Assembly: GCA_002336845.1 (NCBI GenBank) | Contig: DDEX01000105.1 | Location: forward strand, 1-39,227 | DNA: 39,227 nucleotides | DNA from: Rhodobacteraceae bacterium UBA1943 | Lineage (GTDB): Bacteria; Pseudomonadota; Alphaproteobacteria; Rhodobacterales; Rhodobacteraceae | Reading direction: 5' to 3' | Shown here: in pieces, positions 32,550-39,227 of the stretch | Layout: every line of letters begins with the position of its first letter | Numbering within the stretch: the stretch's first letter is position 1 | Program-made: the position numbers and the translations under genes | Notes under the pieces: generated by a model | Database searches by the model: none | What the model was told of the DNA's origin: nothing | Seen by the model: the letters and a program-made list of their open reading frames with translations, nothing else

Positions 32550-33650
32550 ATGGCCGAGGCGCAAACCGACTATTCCGATGCCATCGCGTCCATCGAAGAG
32601 ATCATCGACGATGCCCGCAACGGACGCATGTACATTCTGGTGGACCATGAGGACCGCGAGAACGAAGGCGACCTGTGCATCCCCGCCCAATGGTGCACGC
32701 CGCAGGCCATCAATTTCATGGCCACCCACGGGCGCGGCCTGATCTGCCTGACGCTGACGGGCGAGCGGGTGGACCAGCTTGGCCTGCCCTTGATGAGCCC
32801 AAAGAACTCGTCCCGCCACGAAACCGCCTTTACTCTGTCGATCGAGGCACGCGACGGCGTTTCCACCGGCATTTCCGCCGCCGACCGCGCGCTGACCGTG
32901 GCCGTGGCGATCGATCCGGCCAAGGGGGCCGCCGATATCGCAACCCCCGGCCACATCTTTCCGCTGCGCGCCAAGGATGGCGGCGTGCTGGTGCGCACCG
33001 GCCATACCGAAGCGGCGGTGGATGTGTCGCGCCTTGCGGGCCTGAACCCCAGCGGTGTCATCTGCGAGGTGATGAACGACGACGGCACCATGGCGCGGCT
33101 GCCCGATCTGGTGGTTTTTGCCCGCAAGCACGGGCTGAAGATCGGCACGATCAGCGACCTGATCGCCTATCGCCGTCGGCATGACAATCTGGTGCGCGAA
33201 ACCTCGGTGCGCGGGGTACATTCGGTTCATGGCGGCGACTGGCTGATGCGCGTGTTTTCCGACCAGACCCAGGGGGCCGAGCATATCGTGCTGTCCAAGG
33301 GCGACCTTTCGGGCGATGCGCCGGTTCTGGCCCGGGTGCATTCGCTGAATGCGCTAGAGGATGTTCTGGGCATCGGCGGGGATCATGTCGGCGCGCTGCA
33401 TGGTGCGATGCAGGTGATCGCCGAAGCCGGGCGCGGCGTGGTCGTGCTGTTGCGTGATACCGCAATGCGGCTGGACGATGACGGCACCCCCTCGCCCCAG
33501 ACCTTGCGGCAATACGGGCTGGGCGCGCAGATCCTTGCGGCGCTTGGCCTGACCAAGATTACTCTTGTCACCAACTCCACCGCGCCCAAATTCGTCGGCC
33601 TTGATGCCTATGGCCTGACGATCTGCGGCACCCATCTGATCCCGAGGTAA
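32550..33650 (+). CDS. ribB: 3,4-dihydroxy-2-butanone 4-phosphate synthase with inactive GTP cyclohydrolase II-like domain
   Basis: Makes the four-carbon unit of riboflavin from ribulose 5-phosphate. It has 366 residues from the ATG with GAGG seven bases upstream. The N-terminal DHBP synthase is intact: HEDRENEGDL, THGRGLICL, GVSTGISAADRA and RTGHTEAAVDVSRLAG. The C-terminal GTP cyclohydrolase II-like domain lacks the zinc ligands: where RCDCG is expected it reads GIGGDHVGALHG. The catalytic QEGRGIGL region reads DTAMRLDDDG. So only RibB activity is expected, and a separate GTP cyclohydrolase II must exist elsewhere. The ribH gene starts three bases after its stop. Confidence 0.93.
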   Translation: MAEAQTDYSDAIASIEEIIDDARNGRMYILVDHEDRENEGDLCIPAQWCTPQAINFMATHGRGLICLTLTGERVDQLGLPLMSPKNSSRHETAFTLSIEARDGVSTGISAADRALTVAVAIDPAKGAADIATPGHIFPLRAKDGGVLVRTGHTEAAVDVSRLAGLNPSGVICEVMNDDGTMARLPDLVVFARKHGLKIGTISDLIAYRRRHDNLVRETSVRGVHSVHGGDWLMRVFSDQTQGAEHIVLSKGDLSGDAPVLARVHSLNALEDVLGIGGDHVGALHGAMQVIAEAGRGVVVLLRDTAMRLDDDGTPSPQTLRQYGLGAQILAALGLTKITLVTNSTAPKFVGLDAYGLTICGTHLIPR

Positions 33651-33653
33651 ACC

Positions 33654-34154
33654 ATGGCCGGTTCGGAAAGCCATTACATCCTGCCGCTGCCCACGTTCGA
33701 CAAGCCGGTGCGCCTGCTGATCGTGGTGGCACCCTGGTACAAGGATATCACCGACAATCTGGTGGCAGGGGCACAGGCCACGGCGGCGAAATGCGGCGCC
33801 GTGGTCGAACTGATCGAGGTGCCCGGCGCGCTGGAAATTCCTACCGCCATCGGCATCGCCGAGCGGATGGGCGATTTCGATGGGTATGTTGCCCTTGGCT
33901 GCGTGATCCGGGGCGAAACGACGCATTACGAAACCGTCTGCAACGATTCGTCGCGCGCAATCACCCTGTTGGGTCTTCAGGGCCTGTGCATCGGCAATGG
34001 CGTGCTAACCGTGGAAAACCGCGCGCAGGCGGTGGTGCGCGCCGATCCTGCCGATCAGGACAAGGGCGGCGGGGCTGCGGCTGCGGCCTTGCATCTGGTC
34101 GCCCTTTCGCGCAAATGGGCCGGCCAGACCAAGGGGATCGGATTTCGGCCATGA
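33654..34154 (+). CDS. ribH: 6,7-dimethyl-8-ribityllumazine synthase
   Basis: Condenses the RibB product with the pyrimidine to lumazine, the substrate of RibE. It has 166 residues and belongs to the icosahedral or pentameric lumazine synthase family. Motifs: GALEIPTAIG and GCVIRGETTHYETVCND, which holds the catalytic histidine, and GIGFRP at the C-terminus. It is translationally coupled to nusB (ATGA overlap) and starts three bases after ribB. Confidence 0.96.
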   Translation: MAGSESHYILPLPTFDKPVRLLIVVAPWYKDITDNLVAGAQATAAKCGAVVELIEVPGALEIPTAIGIAERMGDFDGYVALGCVIRGETTHYETVCNDSSRAITLLGLQGLCIGNGVLTVENRAQAVVRADPADQDKGGGAAAAALHLVALSRKWAGQTKGIGFRP

Positions 34155-34630
34155 CGGGCGCTGACGGCAAGCAGGACAAGAAACAGATGCGCTCTGCCGC
34201 GCGGCTTTATGCCGTGCAGGCGCTGTTCCAGATGGAAACCTCTGGCCAGACGGTCAAGGCCGTCTGCCGAGAGTTCGAGGTGCATCGGTTCGGCGCGACC
34301 TATGACGAGGGCGAATTTGCCGAAGGCGACGTGGACCATTTCCGCGAGGTGGTGGAAAAGGCCGTGAACTGGCAGGCCAAGATTGACCAGATGACCGACC
34401 GCGCGCTGGTCGCTGCCTGGCCGATCGACCGCATCGACCCCGTGATCCGGGCACTGTTCCGCGCCGCCGGGGCCGAACTGGTCGATATGGTGACACCGCC
34501 CAAGGTGACGATCAACGAATATGTCGATGTCGCCAAGGCCTTCTTCCCCGACAGCAAGGAATCGAAATTCGTGAACGCTGTGCTGGACCATATGGCCCGC
34601 GAGGCCCGGCCGCAGGCTTTTTCTGCCTGA
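34151..34630 (+). CDS. nusB: Transcription antitermination factor NusB
   Basis: RNA-binding subunit of the antitermination complex for rRNA operons (boxA with NusE/S10). It has 159 residues starting MTGADGKQDKKQMRSAARLY. The helical NusB fold shows RLYAVQALFQMETSGQTV, then FREVVEKAVNWQAKIDQMTD, then WPIDRIDPVIRALFRAAGAE and PKVTINEYVDVAKAFFPDSK. The ribB-ribH-nusB order is common in alphaproteobacteria. Confidence 0.96.
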   Translation: MTGADGKQDKKQMRSAARLYAVQALFQMETSGQTVKAVCREFEVHRFGATYDEGEFAEGDVDHFREVVEKAVNWQAKIDQMTDRALVAAWPIDRIDPVIRALFRAAGAELVDMVTPPKVTINEYVDVAKAFFPDSKESKFVNAVLDHMAREARPQAFSA

Positions 34631-34686
34631 ATTTACCGCCTCGTAACCCTTTGGTGCCAGCGTCGCCCTGAATTGAGGAACCGCCC

Positions 34687-35088
34687 ATGATCCGCCCTCT
34701 TGTCGCGCTTACCCTTGGCCTTGCCGCCCTTGCCCTGCCCGCGCAGGCCGATCTGACGGGCAAGCTGCCGCCGGTGCTGCATCTGGAATGGACATTGGCC
34801 GAGGTGGATGGCCAGCCCGCAGGCTATGAGGCCACGCTGACGCTGGGCGAGGATGGTCGCATTACAGGCCGTGCGCCCTGCAACCGGTATTTCGGCGGTG
34901 TCGATGGAACGCTTCCCGACTTCCGGCCCACCGGGCTGGGGGCAACGCGGATAGCCTGCGATCAACTGGCGCAGGAACAGGCCTATCTGACCCTGCTGCA
35001 AGGCGCAGACCGGCTTACCTGGTCTGACCGCGAGCTGCATGTGTCGGGTGCGGGCCACTTCATGGTCTTTCGCCGCCCGCTGGACTGA
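34687..35088 (+). CDS. META domain protein (HslJ-like), exported
   Basis: A 133-residue protein with a signal peptide (MIRPLVALTLGLAALALPAQ, cleavage near QADL). The META domain has LEWTLAEVDG, TLTLGEDGRITGRAPCNRYF and LGATRIACDQLAQEQAYLTL, with conserved cysteines in APCN and IACD. HslJ-type proteins are linked to heat or novobiocin tolerance in enterobacteria; no specific role is known here. It starts after a GAGGAACCGCCC site and stands alone. Confidence 0.88.
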   Translation: MIRPLVALTLGLAALALPAQADLTGKLPPVLHLEWTLAEVDGQPAGYEATLTLGEDGRITGRAPCNRYFGGVDGTLPDFRPTGLGATRIACDQLAQEQAYLTLLQGADRLTWSDRELHVSGAGHFMVFRRPLD

Positions 35089-35154
35089 CCTGCGACAAAT
35101 GGGGCCTTTCCAATGCCGCCCATGGTGCTAGGCTGCACGGATCGGAGGACTGTC

Positions 35155-35469
35155 ATGCCCAAGCTTGTCGCGCTTTATATCCGTTCCGTCGCCATCGGTT
35201 TTGCCATTTCGGGCGCTTTTCTGGCTGCCTTGTTCGGCCTGAACGTGGCGGGATTGCGCGGGCTGCTCCTTGGGTCGTCCTCTGGCTGGATCGCGGCGGC
35301 GATGTTGTTCATGTCGAACGGCATCATCTTTTCCGGCGTGCAGTTCGGCATCGTGGTGATGGGAATGGCAGAGCGTCCCGAAGGGCCGCGCGGCGGCACC
35401 AAGGTGCCCGTGATCCGTCACGACCTGTCGCCAATCCCGCTGGAAAGCCGAATTTCGCCGCGCCGCTGA
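35155..35469 (+). CDS. Small membrane protein, unknown
   Basis: A 104-residue protein. The ATG has a strong CGGAGGACTGTC site, better than an ATG 14 codons upstream. Two hydrophobic segments lie at about 10-35 (SVAIGFAISGAFLAALFGLN) and 47-72 (GWIAAAMLFMSNGIIFSGVQ), followed by a basic soluble tail (PEGPRGGTKVPVIRHDLSPI). I do not recognise a named family. Its tail would lie in the cytoplasm if both segments span the membrane. Confidence 0.8.
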   Translation: MPKLVALYIRSVAIGFAISGAFLAALFGLNVAGLRGLLLGSSSGWIAAAMLFMSNGIIFSGVQFGIVVMGMAERPEGPRGGTKVPVIRHDLSPIPLESRISPRR

Positions 35470-35489
35470 TTGCGCGACTGGGTCGTCGG

Positions 35490-35939
35490 GTGACAAACTT
35501 GGCCCTGATCGGCGCCACGCTGGCGGATGCCGAAAGGCTGGCCGACATTCGTGTTGCCGCGATGCGCCCCAGCCTTCTGGCCCTTGGCCGGTTCGACGCG
35601 GATCGCGCCAGAGACCGCTTGCTGGACAGGTTTCGGCCAGAGGATACCCGGATCGTGCTGTGGCTTGGCGATGTCGCCGGGTTCTTCACGCTGATCCGCC
35701 AGCCCGACCATCTGTATCTGGATCACCTTTACCTGCGGCCTGAACAGCAGGGCAAAGGCTTGGGCCAGATGATCGTGAGCCTGTTGAAAAACACGGCAAG
35801 GCAGCAAGACCTGCCTATCCGCCTGATGGCGCTGCGGGGCAGCCCGTCAAACGGCTTTTACCGGCGAAACGGCTTTTCCCTCATCGGGGAAAGCGCCTTC
35901 GACTTCCACTACGAATGGCGTCCCGAGGGTGAGGAATAG
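35490..35939 (+). CDS. GNAT N-acetyltransferase
   Basis: A 149-residue acetyl-CoA-dependent acetyltransferase. The GTG start gives MTNLALIGATLADAERLADI. The acetyl-CoA-binding motif A is LDHLYLRPEQQGKGLGQMIV (QQGKGLG loop at about 87-93). The C-terminal FYRRNGFSLIGES is a typical GNAT motif B. The substrate is unknown. It starts 20 bases after the small membrane protein gene. Confidence 0.88.
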   Translation: MTNLALIGATLADAERLADIRVAAMRPSLLALGRFDADRARDRLLDRFRPEDTRIVLWLGDVAGFFTLIRQPDHLYLDHLYLRPEQQGKGLGQMIVSLLKNTARQQDLPIRLMALRGSPSNGFYRRNGFSLIGESAFDFHYEWRPEGEE

Positions 35940-36154
35940 GGGGGCAGCGGAGGTGGCGGGCCCGCAGCGGCCGTGGAGCGCAGGTTTTTCCCGAGAGCCA
36001 GAGGTCTCAGGTGGGCGCCAGGTAGCAAGGCCAGGACCTTGCCAGAGCCAGCCCCCGTTCGGTTGCTTATCGGCCACTGGAAAAGTTGGCTCGCACGAGA
36101 AGAGCAGCACCCGCCACCGATCAATGTAGGCGCAGCCGGCGCGCGGGGCAAGGC
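35940..36154. other. Non-coding stretch upstream of mmcB
   Basis: About 215 bases without a recognisable gene. It has a short inverted repeat near 36028-36045 (GCAAGG with CCTTGC) and GC-rich palindromes near 35955-35965. The sequence is not clearly a decayed gene. Confidence 0.5.
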
Positions 36155-36183
36155 TTGCAGTTCGTTCACTTTTCGTTCATATT
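36155..36183 (+). promoter_or_regulatory. Predicted mmcB promoter, possibly leaderless
   Basis: -35 TTGCAG (36155-36160), 17-base spacer and -10 CATATT (36178-36183). The expected start, about seven bases further, is at the ATG of mmcB (36190). No ribosome-binding site lies before the ATG, so a leaderless mRNA is plausible. Confidence 0.6.
36164..36178 (+). promoter_or_regulatory. LexA (SOS) box
   Basis: GTTC, seven bases, GTTC is the exact direct-repeat consensus of alphaproteobacterial LexA. It lies between the -35 and -10 boxes of mmcB, so LexA binding would block the promoter until DNA damage. Confidence 0.85.
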
Positions 36184-36189
36184 CATCGC

Positions 36190-36666
36190 ATGAACCAGAT
36201 GCCCCCCGCCCTGCCCGAAACCTTGCCGCCCATGCCGGGCCAGCGCCTTGCGCGCGGGGTTGCCCGGGCGCTGCGCCAGTTCGATTTCGTCAGCGTGGAA
36301 GAGTTGGTGCCGACTCCCGGCCTGCGGGTGGACCTGATGGCGCTGGGGCCGAAGGGTGAGGTCTGGATCATCGAATGCAAGTCCAGCCGCAGCGACTTTA
36401 TGACGGACCGCAAGTGGCAAGGCTATCTGGAATGGTGCGACCGATTCTTCTGGGCGGTGGATGGCGACTTTCCAACCGACCTGCTGCCCGAAGGGACAGG
36501 CCTTATTGTGGCCGATGCCTATGATGCGGAAATCCTGCGGATGGGGCCGGAAACGCCCCTGCCGGGCGCACGGCGCAAGGTGATGATGCAGAAATTCGCG
36601 CGCCATGCCGCGGTGCGGTTGCAGGCCTACCGTGACCCTGGCGTGGCAGGGTTGGTCGATCCCTGA
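36190..36666 (+). CDS. mmcB: MmcB family DNA repair protein
   Basis: SOS-induced protein of 158 residues with a PD-(D/E)xK nuclease-like core: Asp48 in RVDLMALG and Glu62-Cys-Lys64 in WIIECKSSRSDF. The following KWQGYLEWCDRFFWAVDGD is a family hallmark. In Caulobacter the homologue is part of the mitomycin C response. The gene has its own LexA-controlled promoter and an apparently leaderless start; a second ATG at codon 4 is an alternative. It is followed by a repeat element. Confidence 0.92.
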   Translation: MNQMPPALPETLPPMPGQRLARGVARALRQFDFVSVEELVPTPGLRVDLMALGPKGEVWIIECKSSRSDFMTDRKWQGYLEWCDRFFWAVDGDFPTDLLPEGTGLIVADAYDAEILRMGPETPLPGARRKVMMQKFARHAAVRLQAYRDPGVAGLVDP

Positions 36667-36675
36667 GGCGTTGGC

Positions 36676-36726
36676 AGCGGGGGTTTCACACCCCCGCACC
36701 CCCGTGGGATATTTATGAACAGATGA
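36676..36726 (+). repeat. Intergenic hairpin element, copy 4
   Basis: Plus-strand hairpin GCGGGGGT with CACCCCCGC around TTCA, followed by ACCCCCGTGGGATATTTATG and AACAGATGA. The tail is identical to copy 2. It lies between the convergent mmcB and the small acidic protein gene. Confidence 0.75.
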
Positions 36727-36730
36727 AGGC

Positions 36731-36946
36731 CTAGCGCCGCTTTTTCGGCTTGCCGCCTGCGCCGATCTCGCGCGCGGCTTCGGCGGCGGCGCGCAGTTCC
36801 TCGGCGATTTCCTCGGCCTCTTCGGGGTCGAAATCCAGCGGCAGCTCGATCCCGCCCTCGGCTTCGATATAGATGCGCACCATGCCCTGATCGGTCGGCC
36901 CGATCTGGATATTCGCCGCGATGTCGCTTTGCTTGTCGATGCCCAT
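36731..36946 (-). CDS. Small acidic protein (DUF6324-like)
   Basis: A 71-residue soluble protein starting MGIDKQSDIAANIQIGPTDQ, six bases after GGAG; a longer frame upstream has no support. The middle is rich in acidic residues (FDPEEAEEIAEEL) and forms a likely amphipathic helix; the end is basic (GGKPKKRR). I recall this sequence type as DUF6324 in Rhodobacterales. Its function is unknown. The start lies 112 bases from the divergent MarR-GNAT gene. Confidence 0.78.
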   Translation of the reverse strand: MGIDKQSDIAANIQIGPTDQGMVRIYIEAEGGIELPLDFDPEEAEEIAEELRAAAEAAREIGAGGKPKKRR

Positions 36947-37058
36947 GATGTGCTCCGTTCCCATGCCGATGCGGCTAATGGTTTGCCCGCTGGACTGCAA
37001 GACTTCAATACTTGACAGAATCAAGCATATGGAGACTCTGGGCATGATGAGGGGGATC

Positions 37059-38009
37059 ATGGACGAGATTGATCGCATCCGCGCCTTCAGCCGCATCTAT
37101 ACGGGACGGCTGGGGCTTTTGACGAAAAGTTATCTGGGCAGCGGCCTTGGCATGGCCGAGGTGCGCGTTCTGCACGACCTGGACGGCACCGACCCGGTGC
37201 GGCCCCGCATTCTGGCGCAGGCGCTTGGCATGGACGAAGGGCAGATGAGCCGCATTCTGGCGGGCTTTGCCAGACGGGGTTGGGTGGAGCGGCTGCGCGG
37301 GCAGGATCAGCGCGAGCGCCCGGTGCAATTGTTGCCCGAGGGACGTGCGCTGCTGGCCAGCTTGCGCGCCGCCTCACGGGCCGAGGTTTCCACCGCATTG
37401 GCGCCTCTGTCAGCCGCGAGCCGTGCGGCGCTGGCGCAGGCGCTGGAGCGGGCAGGCCAACTGCTGTCCGACCCGCCCCCATCTGTCACGCTGCGCGATC
37501 TGGCGTCCGGCGATGCGGGCTGGGTGATCGAGCGTCACGCCGCCCTCTATGCGCAGGACGAGGGTTATGATTCGACGTTCGAGGCGTTGGTGGCCCGGAT
37601 TCTCGCCGATTTCCTGCACCGCGCCGATCCGGCGCGAGAGCGTGGCTTTATCGCCGAGGCCGCGGGCCAGCGCCTTGGCAGCATCTTTTGCATGGCCGAA
37701 GGCCCGGATGCCCCTGAAACAGCCCGGCTGCGCCTGTTCCTGATCGAACCGCAGGCGCGCGGAACCGGCATTGCCCAGACCATGATGGAGGCGTGCCTGG
37801 CCTTTGCCAGCAACGCCGGATATCGGCGGATGCGGCTGTGGACGCATGAAAGCCACCGCGCGGCAGGCCGGCTTTATGCCCGCAACGGCTTTGCGCTGGT
37901 CAGCCGGGCGCCCGCGCGGGCTTTTGGCTGCGACGTGGTTGACCAGACCTGGGAGCGCGCGTTGACCAAGGCCGATTCCCGGCTTGCAATCACCGCCGAC
38001 CGGGGGTAA
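37059..38009 (+). CDS. MarR-type regulator fused to GNAT acetyltransferase
   Basis: A two-domain protein of 316 residues. The N-terminal half (about 1-145) is a winged-helix MarR domain: MDEIDRIRAFSRIYTGRLGL, then RPRILAQALGMDEGQMSRIL as the recognition region. The C-terminal half is a GNAT domain with LFLIEPQARGTGIAQTMMEA (acetyl-CoA loop) and RLYARNGFALVSR. Starts at 37044 or 37029 are alternatives; the chosen ATG follows AGGGGG. Fusions of this kind are widespread, and which ligand or substrate is used is unknown. Confidence 0.88.
   Translation: MDEIDRIRAFSRIYTGRLGLLTKSYLGSGLGMAEVRVLHDLDGTDPVRPRILAQALGMDEGQMSRILAGFARRGWVERLRGQDQRERPVQLLPEGRALLASLRAASRAEVSTALAPLSAASRAALAQALERAGQLLSDPPPSVTLRDLASGDAGWVIERHAALYAQDEGYDSTFEALVARILADFLHRADPARERGFIAEAAGQRLGSIFCMAEGPDAPETARLRLFLIEPQARGTGIAQTMMEACLAFASNAGYRRMRLWTHESHRAAGRLYARNGFALVSRAPARAFGCDVVDQTWERALTKADSRLAITADRG
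37962..37990 (+). promoter_or_regulatory. Predicted tRNA-His promoter inside the preceding gene
   Basis: -35 TTGACC (37962-37967), 17-base spacer, -10 TGCAAT (37985-37990). The start would be near 37997, about 27 bases before the tRNA. The boxes lie within the last codons of the MarR-GNAT gene. Confidence 0.45.
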
Positions 38010-38023
38010 ACGCCCCCCCGAGT

Positions 38024-38100
38024 GCCGACGTAGCTCAGTTGGTTAGAGCACTAGATTGTGGATCTAGGGGTCCCCCGTTCGAGCCGGGGCGTCGGTACCA
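38024..38100 (+). tRNA. tRNA-His, anticodon GTG, without G-1
   Basis: Complete cloverleaf of 77 bases with encoded CCA. The anticodon stem CTAGA/TCTAG encloses TTGTGGA, giving GTG. The acceptor stem is GCCGACG with CGTCGGT, so the first pair is G1-U72, and the discriminator is A73. The encoded base before position 1 is T, so the G-1 found in most tRNA-His is missing, as known for alphaproteobacteria. Confidence 0.96.
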
Positions 38101-38193
38101 TCCTTCCTTGCACTCAGCCGGAATTGCGCGAAACCGGGCCTTGCCACGGTTGCGCCCATGGCTATGGTCGCCCCTCCGACCCGGAGGAATCGC

Positions 38194-39227
38194 ATGACCG
38201 ACACCAGCACCCGCATCGCCCAGACCATTGCCGCCGAAATCGGCGCCCAAGCCCGGCAGGTGACTGCGGCGGTCGAGTTGCTGGATGGCGGGGCGACCGT
38301 GCCCTTTGTCGCGCGCTATCGCAAAGAGGTGACGGGGGGGCTGGATGACACCCAGTTGCGCACCCTGTCCGACCGGCTGACCTATCTGCGCGAGATGGAG
38401 GCGCGGCGGGCGGCCGTGGTCGCCTCGATCACCGAGCAGGGCAAGATGACCGAGGCGCTGGCCCTGTCGCTGGCCCGCGCCGTGACCAAGGCCGAGATCG
38501 AGGACATCTATCTGCCCTACAAGCCCAAGCGCCGCACCCGGGCAATGATTGCGCGCGAGAACGGTCTGGGCCCGCTTGTCGAGGCGATTCTCGCGGATCG
38601 GGTCGCCAACCCGGCGGCGCTGGCGGCAGGCTATTTGACCGAGGCGGTGCCGGATGTGAAAGCGGCACTGGAAGGCGCGCGCGATATCATCGCCGAAGGC
38701 TTGGCCGAGAACGCCAATCTGCTGGGCCGGTTGCGTGGGCATATGAAGCAGGCAGGCCGGGTTACGGCCAAGGTCGTCGAGGGCAAAGAAGCCGAGGGCG
38801 CCAAGTTTTCTGACTATTTCGCCCATAGCGAGGCTTGGGCCACCGCCCCAAGTCATCGCGTTCTGGCCATGCTGCGCGGCCAGAAAGAGGGATTCCTGAC
38901 CATCGATCTGGAGGTGGATGCCGAGGCGCCCCGTGGCGACAGCCCCAGCGAACGGGCCTGTGGTGCCGAATTGCAGGCCGCAGGCCGGGGCGCGGGCGAC
39001 GCCTGGCTGCGCGAGGCTGCTGCCTGGGCCTGGCGCGTCAAGCTGAAGACCAGCCTGACGCTGGACCTGATGGGCGAGATGCGTGACAGCGCCGAGGCCG
39101 AGGCGATCAATGTGTTCGCCCGCAACCTCAAGGATTTGCTGCTGGCCGCCCCGGCCGGCGGCAAGGCCACGATGGGGCTGGACCCCGGAATTCGCACTGG
39201 CGTCAAGGTGGCGGTGGTCGATGCCAC
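38194..39227 (+). CDS. tex: Tex-family transcription accessory protein, N-terminal part (cut by window edge)
   Basis: Nucleic-acid-binding protein related to eukaryotic Spt6. About 344 residues are in the window; the full family length is near 750-800, so the gene continues past the right edge. The start MTDTSTRIAQTIAAEIGAQA has a GGAGG site. The N-terminal helical region shows VPFVARYRKEVTGGLDDTQL and EIEDIYLPYKPKRRTRAMIA, both family hallmarks. The beginning of the YqgF-like domain is seen at LDPGIRTGVKVAVVDAT at the edge. The S1 RNA-binding domain is outside the window. Confidence 0.95.
   Translation, partial: MTDTSTRIAQTIAAEIGAQARQVTAAVELLDGGATVPFVARYRKEVTGGLDDTQLRTLSDRLTYLREMEARRAAVVASITEQGKMTEALALSLARAVTKAEIEDIYLPYKPKRRTRAMIARENGLGPLVEAILADRVANPAALAAGYLTEAVPDVKAALEGARDIIAEGLAENANLLGRLRGHMKQAGRVTAKVVEGKEAEGAKFSDYFAHSEAWATAPSHRVLAMLRGQKEGFLTIDLEVDAEAPRGDSPSERACGAELQAAGRGAGDAWLREAAAWAWRVKLKTSLTLDLMGEMRDSAEAEAINVFARNLKDLLLAAPAGGKATMGLDPGIRTGVKVAVVDA

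Noticed and set aside
35940..36154. Decayed gene between the GNAT gene and mmcB
   Set aside because: No frame gives recognisable protein sequence and there is no repeated stop pattern that suggests a specific parent gene.

Overview
The window is a chromosomal segment from a GC-rich alphaproteobacterium, almost certainly of the order Rhodobacterales. The evidence is the gene content (a tandem DUF2484 pair inside the cell-wall cluster, MmcB, a RibB with a dead GTP cyclohydrolase II domain, a MarR-GNAT fusion), an alphaproteobacterial LexA box (GTTC-N7-GTTC), a tRNA-His without G-1, and recurrent intergenic hairpin elements that I remember as common in this order. No rRNA, insertion sequence, prophage or CRISPR array is visible.

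Layout. 1-10583 (minus strand) is the downstream half of the division and cell wall (dcw) cluster. In transcription order it reads murD, ftsW, murG, murC, two DUF2484 genes, murB, ddl, ftsQ, ftsA and ftsZ (cut by the window edge). The upstream half (mraY, murF, murE, ftsI) is not next to murD. That place holds a lower-GC orphan membrane gene and a tRNA-Ala(CGC) with its own promoter and terminator. 11462-13358 (minus) holds trxC, a DUF3775 gene and the azlC-azlD branched-chain amino acid exporter pair. 13422-18170 (minus) is the glycine cleavage operon gcvT-gcvH-gcvP, with a promoter carrying two palindromes, a tandem glycine riboswitch and a terminator. gltX follows at 18295-19620 (minus).

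19795-22349 holds a zincin-type metallopeptidase and a Tat-exported metallo-beta-lactamase-fold protein (plus), then ribE and an overlapping unknown gene (minus). 22459-27053 (plus) is a capsule block: a KpsS-like enzyme, a Wza/KpsD-type export lipoprotein and a two-domain KpsC. A terminator-like hairpin lies inside the first codons of kpsC. 27126-32369 holds a secreted protein of 18 MORN repeats (minus), nadE and a YnfA-family protein (plus), a PfkB-type sugar kinase (minus) and an unknown exported protein (minus). 32550-34630 (plus) is ribB-ribH-nusB. 34687-39227 holds a META-domain protein, a small membrane protein, a GNAT enzyme, LexA-controlled mmcB, a small acidic protein (minus), a MarR-GNAT fusion, tRNA-His(GTG) and the 5' part of tex.

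How the genes work together. The dcw genes make lipid II and build the divisome. The gcv operon is switched on by glycine. Riboflavin genes occur in two separate places (ribE at 22 kb; ribB-ribH at 32.5 kb). The capsule block makes and exports a Kdo-linked polysaccharide but lacks its ABC transporter genes here. I see no obviously new multi-gene system. The most unusual signals are non-coding: the kpsC terminator-like hairpin, a family of palindromes with 10-bp arms and a 2-nt spacer, a four-copy intergenic hairpin element, the two palindromes in the gcv promoter, and a predicted leaderless SOS transcript for mmcB.
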